Positions 1 to 5,114 of a stretch of DNA of 5,114 nt are shown here, in pieces; positions within the stretch are counted from its first letter, which is position 1, and the number at the start of each line of letters is the position of its first letter. Location: NCBI GenBank assembly GCA_031262205.1, contig JAISID010000011.1:1-5114 (forward strand), written 5' to 3'. Origin of the DNA: Holosporales bacterium. Lineage in GTDB: Bacteria; Pseudomonadota; Alphaproteobacteria; RUG11792. The notes beneath the pieces are model-generated. The model did no database searches and was not told the origin of the DNA. It saw only the letters and a list, made by a program, of their open reading frames with translations. The position numbers were made by a program, and so were the translations under genes.

Positions 1-68
1 CGGCTTTCGCAGTATTAACTGCGACCGAGCTTTATAGCTCGGGTTCGGCGAAGCCGCCGAACAAGCCG
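1..68. repeat. Cluster of three tetraloop hairpins closing as a cloverleaf, at window edge
   Basis: Three perfect inverted repeats, each with a 4-base loop, stand almost end to end: 8-13/18-23 (CGCAGT, ACTGCG), 25-31/36-42 (CCGAGCT, AGCTCGG) and 43-50/55-62 (GTTCGGCG, CGCCGAAC). The bases at 1-6 (CGGCTT) are complementary to 63-68 (AAGCCG), so the whole can close as a four-way cloverleaf. An alternative closure pairs 1-6 with 51-56. The stems of 6, 7 and 8 bp with 4-base loops do not fit a tRNA. One frame is open from base 3 to a TAA at 84-86 and would read as a Ser/Pro/Lys-rich tail (SAKPPNKPPP), so this could also be the end of a gene that starts left of the window. The pairing is seen directly; any function is unknown. 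Confidence 0.5.
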
Positions 69-82
69 CCGCCCTCTCTAAT

Positions 83-352
83 ATAATATTTATCTTTTGG
101 CTCCCGCGATTATACCGATTTATTAAAAGCGTAACTTGTCAAGGGACGCTTCTCTTCGTTCGCTCTCACGCCCTTGACAAGTCGCTTTATAATTCGGTCG
201 GAATATCCTCGTTCCAAAAGATAAATATTATCGGGGGAAGGTTTTGGTTGTATAATCTGATTGCTCTTCGTTAACGCCGGTATTCTGGGGAGGCGAGCGC
301 GGATTAACACGCCGTATCGTTGCCAAATAGGAAATAGTACCTTGGCAAGCAA
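83..352 (+). repeat. Long palindromic intergenic repeat, copy 1
   Basis: This is the first of two direct copies of an element of about 270 bp; the other lies at 1951-2230. Its left part folds into a long nested hairpin. The outer stem is a perfect 18-bp inverted repeat (83-100 with 214-231). A middle stem has ACCGA 114-118 with TCGGT 194-198 and AAAGCG 126-131 with CGCTTT 183-188. The inner stem is a perfect 12-bp pair (134-145 with 171-182) capped by a loop of about 25 bases. The right part (232-352) is conserved more weakly. It contains the shared block 268-283 and ends in a smaller inverted repeat, TTGCCAA 320-326 with TTGGCAA 342-348. Identical stretches with copy 2 are 107-149 (43 bases), 170-192 (23) and 208-231 (24). 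An antisense frame of 81 codons runs across it, but it is broken in copy 2, so I do not call a gene. It may be a MITE-like or RPE-like dispersed element. Confidence 0.85.
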
Positions 353-547
353 CATAATTTTAAAGAGATCTTAATTAGCGGCAAACCGTTCAAATTCCGC
401 CGAGGCGGTTTATTTATAAAACCCCCGGCTTATTTTGTCCGCGCATTATAGGATGATGTTTCTATTTTCCATCTGCGTCGTAATATCTGGATTATACGCG
501 ACTCGCCGATTGTTTTTGGGGAGTTTTACAACAGAAAGATACGCATA
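353..547. other. Non-coding spacer upstream of the FYDLN-trpS unit
   Basis: I see no open reading frame with coding character on either strand here. It contains the terminator-like hairpin described at 397-417, and GC-rich and AT-rich patches alternate. No tRNA, riboswitch or T-box motif is recognisable, although a T-box might be looked for upstream of a tRNA synthetase gene. A 14-base string at 354-367 (ATAATTTTAAAGAG) recurs at 906-919, where it includes part of the trpS ribosome binding site. This may be coincidence. Confidence 0.5.
397..417 (+). terminator. Weak rho-independent terminator-like hairpin
   Basis: CCGC (397-400) pairs with GCGG (405-408) around a CGAG loop and is followed by TTTATTTAT. 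A longer alternative pairs AAACCG (383-388) with CGGTTT (406-411). The stem is short and the T-tract is interrupted, so termination may be weak. It would end transcription coming from the left before the FYDLN-trpS promoter. Confidence 0.35.
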
Positions 548-577
548 TTGAATTTATACTTTTAATGCTGTTATTAT
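548..577 (+). promoter_or_regulatory. Candidate sigma-70 promoter for the FYDLN-trpS unit
   Basis: A -35-like TTGAAT (548-553) and a -10-like TATTAT (572-577) are separated by 18 bases. Each hexamer differs from consensus at one or two positions. Transcription would start near 584, giving a leader of about 30 bases before the ATG at 616. No other equally good pair was seen between the repeat and the gene. Confidence 0.5.
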
Positions 578-615
578 ATAAAGCGGTTATGTCTTTATAG
601 TTTTCTTAGAATTTT

Positions 616-909
616 ATGAAATTAGAATGGGGTCGGAAAATTTGTTGTCCAGCATGCTCGACACATTTTTACGATTTACAAAAAATGTCGCTGGTTTGCC
701 CAAGTTGCGGGAATACGTTTGAAAGATCGGACTTGTTTGCTAAGAAGAATAGTCAAGCGATTATCGATGAAACAATCGACGTAGACGACGACAAGGGGAT
801 TGCAGATTTTGGCTTTGAAGAGGATACGGCTGAAGAGCTTTCAGTAAATTCCGACGAATTATCTGTTAAATCGGAAATGGAAGATATCCAACTTGTGGAC
901 GAGGAATAA
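616..909 (+). CDS. FYDLN_acid family zinc-ribbon protein with acidic tail
   Basis: This 97-residue protein matches the FYDLN_acid family (TIGR02300/PF09538 as I remember it): two CxxC pairs around a FYDL motif, then a low-complexity acidic tail. The cysteines are C11/C14 and C28/C31, a likely zinc ribbon, with FYDL at residues 18-21. From residue 51 to the end about 20 of 47 residues are Asp or Glu. The tail contains a short tandem repeat, ELSVNSD followed by ELSVKSE (residues 74-87). The family has no established function; cytoplasmic location is expected because there is no signal peptide or membrane segment. The tail is shorter than I would expect for the family. No clear Shine-Dalgarno precedes the ATG. 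I still prefer this start because it places the first CxxC near the N-terminus, as is usual, and follows the promoter. It lies 22 bases upstream of trpS on the same strand and is probably co-transcribed with it. Confidence 0.85.
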   Translation: MKLEWGRKICCPACSTHFYDLQKMSLVCPSCGNTFERSDLFAKKNSQAIIDETIDVDDDKGIADFGFEEDTAEELSVNSDELSVKSEMEDIQLVDEE

Positions 910-931
910 TTTTAAAGAGGAGTAGAGGTCT

Positions 932-1936
932 ATGTCTTCAAAAAAAATCGTATTAACAGGAGACAGACCGACGGGACATTTGCATTTAGGCCATTATGTA
1001 GGCTCCCTGAAAAATAGAGTTCTGCTTCAAGATAAATACGATTGTTTTTTTATGATCGCCGACACGCAAGCTCTCTCCGACAATTTTGATAATCCGCAAA
1101 AAGTAGTTTGCAACATCGAAGAAGTTTGTAAAGACTATCTCGCGGCGGGCATAGACCCTTGTAAGTGCGTTATTTTTGTTCAATCGTTAATTCCTGAATT
1201 GTTTGAATTAACGATTTATTATATGAATTTAATTTCCGTGGCGAGATTAGAAAGGAATCCTACCGTTAAATCGGAGCTTCAACAAAAAGCCTTTTCAAAT
1301 GCGATAACCGCTGGGTTTTTATGCTATCCTGTAAGTCAAGCTGCGGATATCACCGCTTTCAAAGCGTCGCTTGTTCCCGTTGGGGAAGATCAGTTGCCTC
1401 TGATTGAGGCTTCAAACGAGATAGTTAGAAGATTTAATAGAATATACGACTCAAATGTTCTGGTTGAATCGCAAGCTATTTTGGGCAAAACTCAAAGGCT
1501 GATTGGAATCGACGGCAAAGCGAAGGCTTGCAAATCGCTTGGAAACGCAATATTTTTATCGGATTCAAGCGATGTTGTGGAACAAAAGATACGCAAAATG
1601 TATACCGATCCAGAGCATATAAAAGTTTCTAGCCCCGGGAAAATTGAAGGCAACGTTGTTTTTTCCTATCTCGACGCGTTTTTTGAAGATAAAGAAGAAC
1701 TGGAATCTTTGAAAAAGAAATATCGACAAGGCGGTCTTGGAGACTCCGTTTTGAAATCTCTTCTAAACGATACGCTGCAGAATTTGCTTAATCCAATAAG
1801 AGAAAAAAGAGAGTCTATCGATAAAAGTTTTGTTAAAGATATTCTCTCAAGCGGCTCAAAAAAAGCCGGCGAAGTCGCCAAAGAAACGCTTCGCGAAGTC
1901 CGTTCGGCTATGGGATTGAACTACGGCTATGTCTAG
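932..1936 (+). CDS. trpS: Tryptophanyl-tRNA synthetase (TrpRS)
   Basis: This class I aminoacyl-tRNA synthetase charges tRNA-Trp with tryptophan using ATP, in the cytoplasm. Its 334 residues are normal for a bacterial TrpRS. The N-terminal Rossmann fold carries the HIGH signature as HLGH (residues 18-21) within TGHLHLGHYVGSL. QAAD (136-139) and GEDQ (151-154) are typical tryptophan/ATP-site motifs. The KMSKS loop is present as the variant KACKS (198-202), which keeps both lysines and the serine. The C-terminal part has MYTDPEHI (223-230) and GNVVFSYLDAF (240-250). The overall pattern (LTGDRPTG, SLKNRVLLQ, ARLERNPTVK) recalls the streptococcal/clostridial TrpRS type more than the Rickettsia type, so lateral transfer is possible. 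The start is supported by a strong Shine-Dalgarno, AAAGAGGAG (914-922), 9 bases before the ATG. It is the second gene of a unit with the FYDLN protein, and its TAG stop lies 14 bases before repeat copy 2. Confidence 0.97.
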   Translation: MSSKKIVLTGDRPTGHLHLGHYVGSLKNRVLLQDKYDCFFMIADTQALSDNFDNPQKVVCNIEEVCKDYLAAGIDPCKCVIFVQSLIPELFELTIYYMNLISVARLERNPTVKSELQQKAFSNAITAGFLCYPVSQAADITAFKASLVPVGEDQLPLIEASNEIVRRFNRIYDSNVLVESQAILGKTQRLIGIDGKAKACKSLGNAIFLSDSSDVVEQKIRKMYTDPEHIKVSSPGKIEGNVVFSYLDAFFEDKEELESLKKKYRQGGLGDSVLKSLLNDTLQNLLNPIREKRESIDKSFVKDILSSGSKKAGEVAKETLREVRSAMGLNYGYV

Positions 1937-1950
1937 AGGGCTATATCCAT

Positions 1951-2230
1951 AATAATTTCTCTTTTGGCTCCTTCGATTATACCGATTTATTAAAAGCGTA
2001 ACTTGTCAAGGGACGCCTCGCTTTGCTCAGCTCTATAGCCCTTGACAAGTCGCTTTATAAATCGGACTCGTTTCTCTCGTTCCAAAAGATAAATATTATT
2101 GGGGAGAACGTTTGGTTATATAGTATGGTTTCTCATCGTTAACGCCGGTATCCTGGATTTTGGGAAGGGACATTTGCGGCGGAAATTAATACGCTAATAT
2201 CGCTAAACTGGGAATCGCTTGACAAGCGAC
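1951..2230 (+). repeat. Long palindromic intergenic repeat, copy 2
   Basis: This is the second copy of the element at 83-352, in the same orientation and offset by about 1.87 kb. The inner 12-bp stem is perfect (2001-2012 with 2039-2050). The middle stem has CCGATTTA 1982-1989 with TAAATCGG 2058-2065 and AAAGCG 1993-1998 with CGCTTT 2051-2056, and pairs better than in copy 1. The outer left arm has diverged, leaving CTTTTGG (1961-1967) with CCAAAAG (2082-2088) plus partial pairing beyond. The apical loop differs from copy 1 and is one base longer. The right end carries a near-continuous palindrome, TCGCTTG 2215-2221 with CAAGCGA 2223-2229. The copy starts 14 bases after trpS and could act as its transcription terminator, although no clean T-tract follows. 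An 8-base string, TCTAGAGG, occurs on both sides (1932-1939 and 2269-2276). Confidence 0.85.
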
Positions 2231-2309
2231 GACGTTCTATAAATACGATTTTATAAATACTCGCAACATCTAGAGGCGCGCCTTAAAACGTATACTTCTC
2301 CAGACTTTT

Positions 2310-2315
2310 TATGAT
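2310..2315 (+). promoter_or_regulatory. Candidate -10 box for lpdA
   Basis: TATGAT is one base from the -10 consensus and lies 60 bases upstream of the lpdA ATG. No good -35 hexamer sits 16-18 bases before it. A perfect TTGACA occurs further upstream at 2219-2224, inside the end of repeat copy 2, but has no well-spaced -10 (the nearest TATAAA is only 13 bases away). Either could contribute to transcription of the lpdA-Stealth pair; the sequence does not decide. Confidence 0.25.
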
Positions 2316-2375
2316 ACGATGATTCTAAGCTCCGCATAAATTAGTTCTATTGGAATTTCTTATTAGACGAACAAT

Positions 2376-3776
2376 ATGTTTGACATAGCTATCATAGGCA
2401 GCGGACCAGGCGGATACGTATGCGCCCTTAGAGCCGCTCAGTTGGGATTAAAAGTCGCCGTTCTTGAGAAAGAAAAAATAGGAGGGACTTGCCTTAATAT
2501 AGGATGCATTCCGACAAAGGCTTTGCTGCAGTCGGCTAAGGTTAAACATCTTGTGGAAAGAGCGGCTGAATTTGGAATCGACAGTCGGATTAGTTCGATT
2601 AGCTTAGAAAAAATAACCGAGAGATCGGCGAGAATTATATCTGGCTTAAACAGAAGCGTCGCAGGACTTTTGGCTAAAAACAAAATAACCGTAATTAATG
2701 GAGCGGCTAAATTTAAGGATAAAAACACGCTTATTGTAGGAAGCGAAGGAAATTCAACAGAAGTAACGGCCAAAAACATAGTAATCTCAACGGGGGCGAC
2801 TCCAAGAATGATTCCAGGGATTGAAAAGTCGTTGATAGACGACGGCTCAGTCTGGACTTCAAAGGAAGCAATCGCTCCTAAATTTTTGCCGAAGAAACTT
2901 TTAATTATGGGTTCTGGAGCGATTGGGATAGAATTAGCCTCCTTCTATAATTCGCTGGGTTCAGACGTTACTATTTCCGAAATTCAAGACAGAATACTAA
3001 TTCAGGAAGACAAAGAAATATCAGATTCCGCCTATAAATCTTTTATCAAGCAAGGAATTAAAATCTTGCTTTCCACTAAAACGCAGGGCTTTAAAAAGGA
3101 ATCTAACGGAGTCTCCGTCGAGTTCGCCGATAAAGACAATAAATTGAAAACCGAAACGTTCGACGCGGTTATAGTAGCCATAGGCGTAGTTCCCAATACG
3201 GCTTACCTTGCTCTAGACAAAGCCGGAGTTAAGACGAAACAAAATGGAGCGATAGAAACCTTTGATTATCAAGAAACAAGTCAAAAAGGCATATACGCGA
3301 TAGGGGACGTTGCCGAACCGCCGTATCTTGCCCACAAAGCCTCGAGAGAAGGAATCATAGTCGCCGAAAAGATAGCTGGACTTCAAGACATATCTCCTAT
3401 AAATTTAAAAGCCATTCCCGCTTGCACTTATTCTTCCCCTCAAATCGCGTCTATCGGAATGACGGAAGAGCAGGCTTGGAACGCAAAGAACAACGTTAAA
3501 ATCGGAAAGTCGTACTTCAGAGGGAACGGCAAGGCTCTTGCCGCCGGCGAGCCTGATGGATTTGTTAAAGTCATTTTCGACGGAGATAATGGAGAATTAC
3601 TAGGAGCGTGTATGATTGGATATGAAGTTTCCGAATTATTGCCAATCTTCTCAGTCGCAATTTCGGCCGAGCTAACTGAAAAAGAACTATTGGCGACAAT
3701 CTTCCCGCATCCGACAATGTCCGAATGTTTGCAAGAAGCCGTTGAAGCGGCCTTCGGAGTCGCTATTCATTCGTGA
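2376..3776 (+). CDS. lpdA: Dihydrolipoyl dehydrogenase (E3)
   Basis: This FAD flavoprotein reoxidises the dihydrolipoyl group of 2-oxoacid dehydrogenase complexes (pyruvate, 2-oxoglutarate, branched-chain) or the glycine cleavage system, passing electrons to NAD+. Its 466 residues are the usual length. The FAD-binding GSGPGG is at residues 8-13, and the redox disulfide pair is C39/C44 in CLNIGC. The NAD-binding GSGAIG is at 179-184, the second FAD motif AIGDVA at 308-313, and the dimer-interface domain ends with catalytic H445 and E450 in HPTMSE. All key residues are present, so it should be active. Details such as GCIPTKALL and the AIHS end resemble the alphaproteobacterial pyruvate-dehydrogenase E3. 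No E1 or E2 gene is in the window, so the partner complex cannot be named. The ATG start places FAD motif residues correctly; there is no clear Shine-Dalgarno. Its last 4 bases overlap the start of the Stealth gene. Confidence 0.97.
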   Translation: MFDIAIIGSGPGGYVCALRAAQLGLKVAVLEKEKIGGTCLNIGCIPTKALLQSAKVKHLVERAAEFGIDSRISSISLEKITERSARIISGLNRSVAGLLAKNKITVINGAAKFKDKNTLIVGSEGNSTEVTAKNIVISTGATPRMIPGIEKSLIDDGSVWTSKEAIAPKFLPKKLLIMGSGAIGIELASFYNSLGSDVTISEIQDRILIQEDKEISDSAYKSFIKQGIKILLSTKTQGFKKESNGVSVEFADKDNKLKTETFDAVIVAIGVVPNTAYLALDKAGVKTKQNGAIETFDYQETSQKGIYAIGDVAEPPYLAHKASREGIIVAEKIAGLQDISPINLKAIPACTYSSPQIASIGMTEEQAWNAKNNVKIGKSYFRGNGKALAAGEPDGFVKVIFDGDNGELLGACMIGYEVSELLPIFSVAISAELTEKELLATIFPHPTMSECLQEAVEAAFGVAIHS

Positions 3777-4720
3777 ACAATACGGAAGACATTGATTTAG
3801 TCTGCCTATGGTGCGACGGAAACGAGCCGAAATGGCGACGAAAGAAAAACTCTTGGAAAAATAATTTAGACGACTCGGACGACGAATGTCGATTCGTTGA
3901 TAACGAAGAGCTAAAATACTTACTGCGTTCCGTCGAATTATACGCCCCGTGGCTTCGGAAAATCTTTATAGCGACAGACGAACAAACGCCTAACTGGCTT
4001 GATGTAAATAATCCCAAGATATCGGTTATAGATCATAAGGAATTTATACCCCGCCGAATCCTTCCGACTTTTAACTCAAATACGATAGAAGCGTATTTGC
4101 CGTTTATCCCTGGATTGTCCGAGAGATTCTTATACGCCAACGACGATATGATATTTAACGCTCCAGTAACAAAGGACTTTTTCTATGATCAAAACAACCG
4201 TCCGATAGTAAGGTTAATAAAAAAAATATCCGACGGCGCTTTAACTCGCCAACTTTACGCGAGAACCATATTCAACATGGTTAATAAAATAAATAAAAAG
4301 TTCAACATTAATTTAGACGTCAGATATCCGCACCACAATATCGACGCTTACTTAAAATCCGACTTCATAAAATGCATTGAGGAATTTAAAGACGAACGTG
4401 AAATCTCAATGCAAAACAGATTCAGAAACGAGGACGATTTTCAAAGAACATTAATCTCATACTATTGCATAGCCGTAAACAGAGCCGTTTTTAAAATAGT
4501 AAAGCCGACGCGCGCGTTGTTAAAAATGTTTTCGAAATCAAACGAAATAGACTCCATGACGTTGTCAATCTATAAAAAAAATCTTGATGCTCAACTTGAA
4601 AAATCCAACCCTAAGCTCTTCTGCATAAACGACTCTGAAAGAGCGACAAATGAAGATAGACAAAGAGCTAAACAGTTTTTAGCCAAACGATTCCCCAATA
4701 AATCCAGCTTCGAAAACTAA
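3773..4720 (+). CDS. Stealth-family sugar-phosphate transferase
   Basis: This 315-residue protein shows the four conserved regions of the Stealth family in order. CR1 is IDLVCLWCDGNEPKW (7-21). CR2 spans about 43-131, from the LKYLLRSVELYAPW stretch through FIATDEQTPNWL to FLYANDDMIFNAPV. CR3 is about 186-238, with PHHNIDAYL and NRFRNEDDFQRT. CR4 is about 282-314, with LFCINDSE and RFPNKSSFE. Characterised relatives transfer hexose-1-phosphate units into capsule or other phosphopolysaccharides, and the family includes the catalytic part of animal GlcNAc-1-phosphotransferase. A role in surface polysaccharide is inferred. There is no signal peptide or membrane segment, so it should act on the cytoplasmic side. 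The start is a GTG (3773-3775) overlapping the lpdA TGA, with GGAG at 3756-3759 as a rather distant Shine-Dalgarno. No in-frame start lies between it and CR1. The overlap implies translational coupling with lpdA. No other polysaccharide gene is visible. Confidence 0.93.
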   Translation: MNNTEDIDLVCLWCDGNEPKWRRKKNSWKNNLDDSDDECRFVDNEELKYLLRSVELYAPWLRKIFIATDEQTPNWLDVNNPKISVIDHKEFIPRRILPTFNSNTIEAYLPFIPGLSERFLYANDDMIFNAPVTKDFFYDQNNRPIVRLIKKISDGALTRQLYARTIFNMVNKINKKFNINLDVRYPHHNIDAYLKSDFIKCIEEFKDEREISMQNRFRNEDDFQRTLISYYCIAVNRAVFKIVKPTRALLKMFSKSNEIDSMTLSIYKKNLDAQLEKSNPKLFCINDSERATNEDRQRAKQFLAKRFPNKSSFEN

Positions 4721-5114
4721 TAGAACTACCTTAAACATAGTCTTCAATCATTCAAGTTACGCTACGGTTTAAATTCCTTAGTTTGTCTACCTCTGTAGAT
4801 TCCGTTAAATTATTAGGTAATTACACACTTGGCTAGCCAATATAACTGTTTTATAATGAAGGTATATATAAGCGTATAAAAATGTGTAAACGATTTAGTT
4901 TAGTTAATTTTTAACAATATCCAAATTTTGAATCGTTGAGATGGGTAGACGATATAGAAAGCCTATATTGCAAAAGTATAAATGTTTCCATATGCAATTA
5001 CCGTAAGCATTTTCAGTTAGAGTTAATACGATTCTAGAAGATAGTAAACTTCCTTTGTAAAAGCTATATTCTTGTTAATTCTAAGAAAGGCATATCGTCT
5101 ATTAAATTGAAAGA
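4721..5114. other. AT-rich non-coding tail after the Stealth gene
   Basis: There is no coding-like frame on either strand; the longest runs are a few tens of codons. A small hairpin, TCTAC 4786-4790 with GTAGA 4795-4799, is too short and lacks a T-tract, so no convincing terminator for the lpdA-Stealth unit was found. The stretch holds the promoter candidate at 4829-4857. A perfect 10-bp inverted repeat, TAGACGATAT 4946-4955 with ATATCGTCTA 5092-5101, encloses a smaller stem, ATATAG 4952-4957 with CTATAT 4963-4968. It is visibly poorer in GC than the gene-bearing part. Confidence 0.6.
4829..4857 (+). promoter_or_regulatory. Candidate promoter with palindromic operator over the -35 box
   Basis: TTGGCT (4829-4834) and a perfect consensus TATAAT (4852-4857) are separated by the ideal 17 bases. 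The -35 hexamer is the left half of a perfect 12-bp palindrome, TTGGCTAGCCAA (4829-4840), which could bind a dimeric repressor and block RNA polymerase. Transcription would start near 4864 and run right with at least 250 untranslated bases inside the window. It therefore serves either a gene beyond the edge with a long leader or a small RNA. Confidence 0.5.

Noticed and set aside
1..68. tRNA gene
   Set aside because: The cloverleaf arms have 6-8 bp stems with 4-base loops and lack the T-loop, anticodon-loop and acceptor features of a tRNA.
110..355. 81-codon minus-strand open frame as a protein gene
   Set aside because: It lies wholly inside repeat copy 1. The corresponding frame in copy 2 is broken by a stop and a one-base shift, and the peptide has no recognisable motif.
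353..615. T-box or tryptophan attenuator upstream of the trpS unit
   Set aside because: There is no T-box consensus, no leader peptide with Trp codons, and no clear antiterminator/terminator pair. trpS is also separated from this leader by the FYDLN gene.
986..1183. 65-codon minus-strand frame inside trpS
   Set aside because: It is antisense to a clearly conserved synthetase domain with no supporting signals, so it is a shadow frame.
1666..1881. 71-codon minus-strand frame inside trpS
   Set aside because: It is antisense to the conserved C-terminal part of TrpRS and has no motif.
2042..2061. Promoter from TTGACA (2042-2047) and TATAAA (2056-2061) inside repeat copy 2
   Set aside because: The spacing is only 8 bases, far from 17. 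The TTGACA is part of the conserved stem.
83..2230. CRISPR array
   Set aside because: There are only two long repeat copies almost 1.9 kb apart, with genes between them and no regular short repeats or spacers.
2438..2779. 113-codon minus-strand frame inside lpdA
   Set aside because: It overlaps the FAD domain and active site of an intact lpdA. Its hydrophobic look comes from the opposite strand of a conserved gene.
3763..4017. 84-codon minus-strand frame over the lpdA/Stealth junction
   Set aside because: It is Ser-rich antisense to Stealth CR1/CR2 with no independent support.
4882..4914. Ten-codon open frame downstream of the 4829 promoter as a leader peptide
   Set aside because: It has no Shine-Dalgarno and no run of regulatory codons, and its length is expected by chance in AT-rich DNA.

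Overview
The window looks like chromosomal DNA from a low-GC bacterium, most likely an alphaproteobacterium. Two things suggest this. The dihydrolipoyl dehydrogenase resembles the alphaproteobacterial pyruvate-dehydrogenase E3 type, with a GCIPTKALL active site, a GIYAIGDVA motif and an AIHS end. The first gene encodes a FYDLN_acid protein, a family I know mainly from proteobacteria, especially Alphaproteobacteria. This is inferred from remembered family features, not from a search.

Layout from left to right. Bases 1-68 hold a cluster of tetraloop hairpins that can close into a cloverleaf. Bases 83-352 hold the first copy of a long palindromic repeat. A weak terminator-like hairpin and a plausible sigma-70 promoter follow. 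Then comes a two-gene unit on the + strand: a small zinc-ribbon/acidic-tail protein (616-909) and tryptophanyl-tRNA synthetase trpS (932-1936). A second copy of the repeat, in the same orientation, fills 1951-2230. Next is a second + strand pair: dihydrolipoyl dehydrogenase (2376-3776) and a Stealth-family sugar-phosphate transferase (3773-4720). The two genes of this pair overlap by 4 bases (GTGA). The last 394 bases are AT-rich and non-coding, with one good promoter candidate whose -35 box lies in a perfect 12-bp palindrome.

The four proteins do not form one pathway. They cover translation (TrpRS), central metabolism (E3 of 2-oxoacid dehydrogenases), probable envelope polysaccharide synthesis (Stealth) and an unknown role (FYDLN). 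The most unusual content is non-coding. The FYDLN-trpS unit is bracketed by two direct copies of a roughly 270-280 bp element. The copies share a 43-base identical block, keep their nested stems and differ in the apical loop. The element has features of a mobile or dispersed palindromic element or of a structured RNA/DNA. Nothing in the window is convincingly a complete novel defence or mobile system.
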